From contig NZ_CP194331.1 in the NCBI RefSeq assembly GCF_051257895.1, forward strand, positions 186,001 to 250,000: a DNA stretch of 64,000 nucleotides, in the 5' to 3' direction. Both the position numbers and the translations under genes were made by a program. The notes beneath the pieces are model-generated. The model was not told the DNA's origin. It saw nothing but the letters and a program-made list of their open reading frames with translations, and ran no database searches. This stretch comes from Gallionella straubiae. GTDB lineage: Bacteria > Pseudomonadota > Gammaproteobacteria > Burkholderiales > Gallionellaceae. How positions within the stretch are numbered: position 1 is the stretch's first letter; every line of letters begins with the position of its first letter. This document shows, in pieces, positions 58,680-64,000 of this stretch.

Positions 58680-59221
58680 GCTGCTACAGACTTGCTCAAT
58701 AATGAATACGTACGTTTCGCTACGGTTGAAGCATTGTGTTCACTATGACTGGTTCGAAATAAGGCAGCCAGAGTAGCAGTTAACGGATCTAACCCCAATT
58801 CAGTAATAATTTCCCATCTTTGCTGATTGGTCAATTTTGACCTATTGAATTCAGAACATTCAGAATCGAGAATTTCTCGGATAGGAATTCTTTTCGGTGG
58901 TGTGCTTGTATCGACCACATGGAAGCCGTCAATTCGATACTCAATCATATCCACACGCTCACGAAGCTCCTTGCCAGCCTTAAAGTGCGGCACATACTTG
59001 GCAGGCACTTTCACGCTAACCCCCGACTTTGGATTACGTCCGTTGCGTGGCGGTTTGTAATTCAAACCGAAACTGCCAAAGCCACGAATCTCGACACGCT
59101 CGCCCTTCGACAGCGAGGCGGACATAGCATCGATGATTACCTTAACCGCAGACTCAGCGTCTTTTAATTGGAGTTGCGGGAATTGCTCGGCGATGCGAGC
59201 GATGAGTTCAGAACGTGTCAT
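58676..59221 (-). CDS. IHF-beta-like DNA-binding protein with an extra C-terminal domain
   Basis: A 181-residue protein. Residues 1-95 match integration host factor subunit beta (MTRSELIARIAEQFPQLQLKDAESAVKVII..., GERVEIRGFGSFGLNYKPPRNGRNPKSG, KYVPHFKAGKELRERV). Residues 96-181 are an additional region (RIDGFHVVDTSTPPKRIPIREIL..., QQRWEIITELGLDPLTATLAALFR) not found in IHF. The gene overlaps the nuclease gene by 4 bases, tail to tail. It may bend DNA for the island's recombination or compete with host IHF; the extra domain's role is unknown. Confidence 0.82.
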   Translation of the reverse strand: MTRSELIARIAEQFPQLQLKDAESAVKVIIDAMSASLSKGERVEIRGFGSFGLNYKPPRNGRNPKSGVSVKVPAKYVPHFKAGKELRERVDMIEYRIDGFHVVDTSTPPKRIPIREILDSECSEFNRSKLTNQQRWEIITELGLDPLTATLAALFRTSHSEHNASTVAKRTYSLLSKSVAA

Positions 59222-59407
59222 TGGGTTTGCTGTTGTTCGGTGGTAGATGAAAAGCGGCTGCGACTATAAAGAATTCAAACCAAATCGACAACCTCGCTTC
59301 AAGGTGGGCTTAATTTTCCCCCAGATTACAGCAATTTTGATAAAAACAGCGACGAATATGTCGTACTTGAATAGTATTCATTGATTTACTCCTAAAATTA
59401 ATGCAGA

Positions 59408-59860
59408 ATGCCCAGCATGATGAATCAGCAAGTAACTCCAAATAACTATTCGCTACATAACAAGTGGGGAGAAGCTCTTAATAGTGGCTTCGTAGTTATT
59501 CCTGCTGCGTTGTTGCGTTACCAGCACAAATTAGAAATAGGAGATGGTGAACTCGTAGTGTTGATGAATCTCTTAATGTCATGGTGGAAAGTTGATCAAT
59601 TCCCGTTTCCAAGGGCATCGACTCTGGCAAAACGCATGGGCGTAACCGCAAGAACAGTGCAGCGGCATATTGAGAAACTAGAAGAAAAGAAACTTATTAA
59701 GCGATTTTGGGCTTCAGATCGCCGAAGTGTTCATCGGGCAACTACGCAGTACGATCTGAGCGGAATAGTCGCTAAGCTAAAAGAATTGGGAGCTGTAAGC
59801 CACCAATCAAGGAGCACATTGCTCACCAATGACGATGTCAGTAGTGGAGTAGTGCAGTGA
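59408..59860 (+). CDS. Winged-helix DNA-binding protein
   Basis: A 150-residue protein with a helix-turn-helix in the middle (FPRASTLAKRMGVTARTVQRHIEKLEEKKLIKRFW), preceded by GFVVIPAALLRYQHKLEIGDGELVVLMNLLMSWW. The pattern resembles replication- or phage-type winged-helix (HTH_36) regulators. Several in-frame Met codons (59408, 59417, 59420) make the exact start uncertain. It probably controls island genes or acts in replication. The following 235 bases to the integrase end carry only a small hairpin (AATCTCTG / CAGAGATT, 59909-59933). Confidence 0.7.
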   Translation: MPSMMNQQVTPNNYSLHNKWGEALNSGFVVIPAALLRYQHKLEIGDGELVVLMNLLMSWWKVDQFPFPRASTLAKRMGVTARTVQRHIEKLEEKKLIKRFWASDRRSVHRATTQYDLSGIVAKLKELGAVSHQSRSTLLTNDDVSSGVVQ

Positions 59861-60095
59861 AGAATTTGGGAAATCCTGCCAAATTTCAGCCGTAAACCCC
59901 TGGCAGGGAATCTCTGCGTCCAAAACAGAGATTGCGCATACGGTTGATATATCGAAGAACCACCGAGCCTCCAAAACTCGACGTTCCGAAGGTACAGGTG
60001 CTATTTTATACCAAGATGCAATGGTCGGCATATTGCAAATACAGGGCACAGTAAAAAGGTAATCGGTGACAACCGCACTTTAAATGACGAGAGTT

Positions 60096-60698
60096 TCAAA
60101 CCAGATCAACAACTTTTCTTCGTGCTTCGCTGTCACTGTCAATGTAACGCTGTGTTGTTTGTAAGCTGCTGTGACCCGCCAAGCACTGAACATCACGGAG
60201 CGAGCCGCCAACGGTTGAAATTCTTCGTGCCGCATTGGTGATAAACGTTCGCCGACCGCTGTGCGATGAGCAACCCATCAATCCCGCTTTGGCATACCAC
60301 CCCTGAAACATATTGACGATGACCTGAGCAGTCGTGCCGCTGCCTCTTTGCGTCTGGATTATTTGTGTACCGTGAAGGGTAGCCGTTGACGAACGCTTGG
60401 AAGCACTCTGGAACGATTCGATCAAGTGACCCTTGAGTTGCTTATTGAGTGGGATGACCCGTCCTGACTGTCCCTTTGAGGCACTATTCTCAAGGGCGAT
60501 TTGATCGACGATGTTTCCGTCAGCGTCTAGAACCATCGACCAACGCAAAGCAGCTATTTCTTTTGCTCGTAGTCCAGCTTTGATCGACAGTAAAAATATC
60601 AGTCGGTTTCGGTGAACGTCCTGTGTCATGGACAGGGAAGAATAGACCAGATCGATTTGTTGCTTGGTTAATGCCTTTGCTTGTTTGCCGAGTGCCAT
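60096..60698 (-). CDS. Short tyrosine recombinase (integrase catalytic domain)
   Basis: A 200-residue protein consisting almost entirely of the catalytic domain. It has Arg in AGLRAKEIAALRWSMV, Lys in SASKGQSGRVIPLNKQ, SSHSGRRTFITNAAR (His and Arg), and LAGHSSLQTTQRYIDSD (His and the Tyr nucleophile). The N-terminal core-binding domain of usual integrases is reduced to about 25 residues. It is probably the recombinase of this island. A large palindrome lies just upstream (60805-60840). Short recombinases of this build occur in plasmid and island contexts. Confidence 0.85.
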   Translation of the reverse strand: MALGKQAKALTKQQIDLVYSSLSMTQDVHRNRLIFLLSIKAGLRAKEIAALRWSMVLDADGNIVDQIALENSASKGQSGRVIPLNKQLKGHLIESFQSASKRSSTATLHGTQIIQTQRGSGTTAQVIVNMFQGWYAKAGLMGCSSHSGRRTFITNAARRISTVGGSLRDVQCLAGHSSLQTTQRYIDSDSEARRKVVDLV

Positions 60699-60804
60699 AA
60701 TTTAATCTCATTATAAAAGAATATAAGTTAATTCTAATATAATGACGAATTAACGTACACCGCTTTGCGAGGCAGTTATTTCCTTGTAAAACATACAATT
60801 ATGG

Positions 60805-60840
60805 CGACTCGTTATATATTGTATATTCTATAACGAGTCG
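60805..60840 (+). repeat. Perfect palindrome with 12-bp arms upstream of the short integrase
   Basis: CGACTCGTTATA (60805-60816) and TATAACGAGTCG (60829-60840) flank 12 AT-rich bases. It lies in the 295-base gap between the integrase gene and the next plus-strand gene. The size fits a recombination core with two inverted recombinase sites, or an operator. Nothing else in the gap is clear. Confidence 0.75.
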
Positions 60841-60993
60841 TATTATCGAGATTTTTGCTGTTACGAGAGCGTGCCGACAAACCCGCTGTTAGAATCTAAA
60901 CTCTGGAATTACGGCTAGTGGCTTAAAGAAAAACGGAATTTAATCCGTTGATTGGTATATAATGCAACTATCTGATTTAATGGGTTTTATTAA

Positions 60994-61341
60994 ATGGCTG
61001 GCAAGAATGAATCATCAATGAGTAATGCCGATGTTGGCAAGGCATTCGATGCCATCGTTCTGAGCCTTGGTCGAGGTGATCTCAGCGAAATATTGTTTAA
61101 TTGGAACGAATCTCAGCTCAACGAGGATGGCGATAAAATTTTCGCATATCCGGGTAGGGATGGACGATTATCAAAGGGCAAAGAGGGTGGTAAGGTTAAC
61201 ATTAGCAAGCGAGAATTTTTAATGTGGCTATTAAGTGACAACCCATTTAATGAAAAAGTGTATGGTGCAAATATTAGAAACGATGCTCAGTGGACAGAAC
61301 TAATCCAGCGAGCACGAGAGGCATTTGGACTACCCAAATGA
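60994..61341 (+). CDS. Hypothetical protein
   Basis: A 115-residue soluble protein: MAGKNESSMSNADVGKAFDAIVLSLGRGDLSEILFNWNESQLNEDGDKIF..., then KVNISKREFLMWLLSDNPFNEKVYG and a C-terminal helix. Codon use is AT-rich like the rest of the island. An internal Met (61018, MSNADVGK) is an alternative start. No family is recognised. It lies between the integrase and the restriction genes and may be a small accessory or regulatory protein. Confidence 0.55.
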   Translation: MAGKNESSMSNADVGKAFDAIVLSLGRGDLSEILFNWNESQLNEDGDKIFAYPGRDGRLSKGKEGGKVNISKREFLMWLLSDNPFNEKVYGANIRNDAQWTELIQRAREAFGLPK

Positions 61342-61373
61342 GCAGAGTGTCATGAGTAATTGGATTGTTAGAT

Positions 61374-61745
61374 TCAGTGTGCAGATGAATGAGCCGTTAG
61401 TTTAGTGATGTTTTTGGTATAGACTTTTCGAGGGTATTTAGAAATTTTTTCGCCCCAAGAAAATAATGCGTATTTTTTTGCCGCACTCCTTAAGCAAGCT
61501 GATAAAGCATAGGCTGAGAATCTGCTTCGACTGGTTTTATGAGCATAGATACCAATTTTATCCATCAAAATGAGATAGTCCTTCTCATTGCGTGTTGTAG
61601 CCTTGAGGTTAATTGAAAATATTTTCTCAATGCGCCTGCACCTAGAAAGATTATCTGCCGCAACCTTGGGGGAGAGACTCAGTTCCATTATTTGCCATTG
61701 TTTGAATGCAGTCCATTCGTCTTTGGATTGAATTTTCATAATCAT
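61374..61745 (-). CDS. Hypothetical protein
   Basis: A 123-residue basic protein: MIMKIQSKDEWTAFKQWQIMELSLSPKVAADNLSRCRRIEKIFSINLKATTRNEKDYLILMDKIG.... The opening resembles the arm of a phage-type recombinase or a SAM-like DNA-binding segment, but this is too weak to name. No good ribosome site precedes either ATG 61745 or 61739. It is divergent from the methyltransferase gene, where a restriction controller would be expected, yet no helix-turn-helix is obvious. Confidence 0.5.
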   Translation of the reverse strand: MIMKIQSKDEWTAFKQWQIMELSLSPKVAADNLSRCRRIEKIFSINLKATTRNEKDYLILMDKIGIYAHKTSRSRFSAYALSACLRSAAKKYALFSWGEKISKYPRKVYTKNITKLTAHSSAH

Positions 61746-61833
61746 ATTTTGGTACCCGCTTAAATATTATGAATATAGTTTTTCATTATATGGCAATTTT
61801 TTATCAAAATGATTTCACTGTTTGCATCGCATA

Positions 61834-62775
61834 ATGACAGCTAAAAAATTTAGAACCATCGATTTGTTCGCTGGCATCGGTGGGATTCGATTGGGCTTTG
61901 AGGCGCATGGATGCGTCACCGTACTTGCTTCCGAGTGGGATAAATACGCTCAAGCTATGTATGAAGAGAACTTTGGGCATAAGCCATTCGGGGACATCAA
62001 CGAAATCCCGCCTAAAGAGATTCCTGATCACGAAATTTTATTGGCTGGTTTTCCGTGCCAACCATTTTCAATAGCCGGGAAGGGCTTGGGGTTTTCTGAC
62101 ACCAGAGGCACTTTGTTTTTTAACATTGAAGCTATTCTTGCTGAAAAACGACCACGGGCTTTCTTGTTAGAGAATGTTAAGCGATTAACAACTCATGATG
62201 GGGGGCAAACATTCTCTGTCATTATGAAAAGGCTTAGGGAAATCGGTTATACAGTTTATTCTAAAGTCTTGAACTCCCTTGACTACGGTCTTCCGCAAAA
62301 ACGTGAGCGGATATACATTGTCGGATTCTTAGATCAGCTCCCCTTTGAATTTCCCAAGCCTTTGGGTTATTACAAGCCTCTATCAGAAGTGCTACTGCCG
62401 GATGGCGAGGTTGATGCTAACTATTTTCTGAGCGAGCGGTTGAAAGAAAAGCGTATAAAGGCAGTAAAACCAAATGCGCCTTACCCATCTATATGGCATG
62501 AAAACATAGGAGGCAACATTTCCGCTTTGCCTTATTCATGCGCATTGAGGGCAGGGGGCAGTTATAACTATCTGGTCGTCAATGGGGTAAGAAGGCTCAC
62601 CGATAGAGAAATGTTGCGTTTGCAAGGCTTCCCAGATGATTTTAAGATCAACATCCCTTATTCACAGCTTAGGAAAGTAGCTGGGAATTCTGTTTCTGTC
62701 CCCGTAATTCAATACATTGCTGGCGAGATGATCAAAATGCTTAAGCACAAGAATCCAAGTAAATCGAAAAGATGA
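61834..62775 (+). CDS. DNA (cytosine-5) methyltransferase
   Basis: A 313-residue m5C methyltransferase with the canonical motifs: I (DLFAGIGGIRLGFEAHG), IV with the catalytic Cys (LAGFPCQPFSIAGKG), VI (FLLENVKRL), VIII (PQKRERIYIVGF), and IX/X (RLTDREMLRLQGFPDDF, VAGNSVSVPVI). The target-recognition region between VIII and IX is short. ATG 61834 is chosen over an upstream TTG. It is followed by a likely endonuclease gene and vsr, so it is the modification half of a type II system. The recognition sequence cannot be read. Confidence 0.93.
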   Translation: MTAKKFRTIDLFAGIGGIRLGFEAHGCVTVLASEWDKYAQAMYEENFGHKPFGDINEIPPKEIPDHEILLAGFPCQPFSIAGKGLGFSDTRGTLFFNIEAILAEKRPRAFLLENVKRLTTHDGGQTFSVIMKRLREIGYTVYSKVLNSLDYGLPQKRERIYIVGFLDQLPFEFPKPLGYYKPLSEVLLPDGEVDANYFLSERLKEKRIKAVKPNAPYPSIWHENIGGNISALPYSCALRAGGSYNYLVVNGVRRLTDREMLRLQGFPDDFKINIPYSQLRKVAGNSVSVPVIQYIAGEMIKMLKHKNPSKSKR

Positions 62776-62901
62776 AATTATCCTAAAGGGCGATATCCTT
62801 GGTTGGCAGGAATACCAAATGCACATAAAGGATGCTTTCAGTATTTGATATAAATGAGGTAGTCTGAGGTCTGATATCTTTCAGTCCGAAGGTTACCCAA
62901 A

Positions 62902-63657
62902 GTGAATCAGATACCCAAATTAAGAAAAGCCGTCAAAAGCAACCCGCTATACCCGTTAAATTCGTTTCCCGCAGAATTTAAGAAGAAGCTAGCGCAGCAC
63001 ATTTGTGTGCATCTTGCCACTCGAAGTAATGCCGACTTGGAGGGGAAAGATTGGGAGAGAATTTTTGCGGAATGCATAAATGCCCAATGGTCACCATCCA
63101 ATGTGGGCTTGGACGATATAACTCATATTCAATCGTCTACAGCTTGGGGGGCAAAAACTGTTAAGGGCAAGGTTGCAACATCTCCAACTAAGAAAACTAA
63201 TCGAACCGTGAGATTGATTTCGGGAAGAAACTCCCCAGCGTACTCTTTCGATAAAGCGGTTGACAGAAAGAAACATGATCCAAATTTGGTTGGCGGGATG
63301 GTGCTTGAAATATGGAATAGTAGAGTTAAAGAGGTAAGGGCAAAATTCACCAATTTGAGAACGGCTGTCCTAATTAAGGATAAAGACCTTTCTAAGGTGG
63401 CGGTCTTCGAATTTGATACAGACCTCTATCCGGTGGATCAGTATTCTTGGAAATGGAATAAAAATAACAACCTTGAAGGCTTTAACTCACAAGGCGTGCA
63501 CAAATTCACTTGGCAGCCTCATGGTTCACAATTCACCATAGTCGAAGATGTTCCTCTTAATGTATTAAAACTTTCAATCAAAAAGCCCAAAGAAATTTCT
63601 AGCGAGGCGGTTCTGAAGCAAATTGGATTTGATGACACTTTTTATTCGGTGCTGTAA
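62902..63657 (+). CDS. Probable type II restriction endonuclease
   Basis: A 251-residue protein placed between the m5C methyltransferase and vsr. The centre of the N-terminal half reads DLEGKDWERIFAECINAQW..., GLDDITHIQSSTAWGAKTVKG, compatible with a D-x(n)-(E/A)-x-K nuclease core (LDD then GAKTVK), a variant of PD-(D/E)XK. The remainder (VLEIWNSRVKEVRAKF, VAVFEFDTDLY) is alpha/beta. I do not recognise the exact family. Restriction function is inferred mainly from gene order and length. Confidence 0.65.
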   Translation: MNQIPKLRKAVKSNPLYPLNSFPAEFKKKLAQHICVHLATRSNADLEGKDWERIFAECINAQWSPSNVGLDDITHIQSSTAWGAKTVKGKVATSPTKKTNRTVRLISGRNSPAYSFDKAVDRKKHDPNLVGGMVLEIWNSRVKEVRAKFTNLRTAVLIKDKDLSKVAVFEFDTDLYPVDQYSWKWNKNNNLEGFNSQGVHKFTWQPHGSQFTIVEDVPLNVLKLSIKKPKEISSEAVLKQIGFDDTFYSVL

Positions 63658-63677
63658 CTGTCTGTGGAAGCGACCTT

Positions 63678-64000
63678 ATGGCTGACAGTTTTTCTCCAAG
63701 TAAACGCAGTGAAATAATGAGCAAAGTTCGATCGTCAGACACTTTACCTGAAATATTGGTTAGGTCGGCTTTGCACCGCTTGGGATTCCGCTTTAGGTTA
63801 TGTGTAGCTAGTTTGCCAGGTAAACCAGACATCGTTTTGCCAAAATACCATTCCGTGATCTTTGTACATGGCTGTTTCTGGCATCAGCATAAGGGGTGTA
63901 AAGGTGGACGAATGCCAAAGTCTAGGGTCGAGTATTGGGTATCAAAATTGGAACGGAATGTTGAAAGAGACCGTCAATCTAAAGCAGCACTAAAGAAAAT
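63678..64000 (+). CDS. vsr: Very short patch repair endonuclease Vsr, 3' truncated by the window
   Basis: From ATG 63678 the frame stays open to the window edge (107 codons): MADSFSPSKRSEIMSKVRSS, then LPGKPDIVLPKYHSVIFVHGCFWHQH, then a YW..KLERNVERD stretch. These are the Vsr motifs, including the catalytic Asp in KPDIV and the HGCFWH zinc/active-site segment. Vsr nicks beside T:G mismatches left by deamination of 5-methylcytosine. It commonly accompanies m5C restriction-modification systems, as here. The gene follows the endonuclease by 20 bases. Confidence 0.93.
   Translation, partial: MADSFSPSKRSEIMSKVRSSDTLPEILVRSALHRLGFRFRLCVASLPGKPDIVLPKYHSVIFVHGCFWHQHKGCKGGRMPKSRVEYWVSKLERNVERDRQSKAALKK

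Overview
The window looks like chromosome of a beta-proteobacterium, probably of the Gallionellaceae/Nitrosomonadales type. The reasons are the gyrA-serC-pheA-hisC-aroF-tyrA order, a tmRNA with tag ANDENYALAA, a MutL carrying an endonuclease-type motif, Rnf genes, and a GC-rich backbone. This placement is inferred from content, not from a database match. Two stretches of lower GC and different gene content interrupt the backbone.

Layout: (1) 1-11 kb: end of an Rnf operon (rsxE, rnfH), NhaB, a secreted pentapeptide-repeat protein, a MASE1 histidine kinase/FixJ-like regulator pair, a DapB-like reductase, three cation:proton antiporters and a decayed antiporter fragment. (2) About 11.13-24.79 kb: an integrated element in the 3' end of ssrA. 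It carries a tyrosine integrase, an AlpA-type regulator, a TrfA-type initiator followed by four iterons and a DnaA box (an apparent oriV), a MOB_C-like relaxase candidate, a 1.1 kb hairpin-rich non-coding region, TraG and TraN homologues with no other type IV secretion genes, and a run of very small genes. The set resembles helper-dependent mobilisable islands of the SGI1 kind, which bring their own TraN/TraG to a resident plasmid's conjugation machine. (3) 24.8-35.4 kb: ssrA, gph, ubiG (minus strand), then gyrA and the serine/aromatic amino acid cluster. (4) 35.4-43.6 kb: a lipid A aminoarabinose (arn) cluster with arnA split into two genes. It is interrupted by a guanidinium exporter gene (gdx/sugE) under a guanidine-II riboswitch; ugd lies downstream at 48.4 kb. 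(5) 43.6-48.2 kb: a signalling cluster (HDOD, a CxxCH haem-type sensor, and a PAS-GAF-HD-GYP c-di-GMP phosphodiesterase). (6) 48.4-57.26 kb: housekeeping genes (ugd, miaA, mutL, a transporter, comEC), several with REP-type palindromes inside the reading frame. (7) 57.26-64 kb: a second, AT-rich island that breaks comEC. It carries a small integrase, an IHF-beta-like protein with an extra domain, a secreted nuclease, and a restriction-modification set (m5C methyltransferase, likely endonuclease, Vsr) that runs off the window.

How it fits together: ugd and the arn genes would make and attach aminoarabinose to lipid A. The ssrA island looks able to excise, replicate and be mobilised, but not to build a conjugation apparatus alone. 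The second island adds restriction and, by splitting comEC, probably removes natural transformation.
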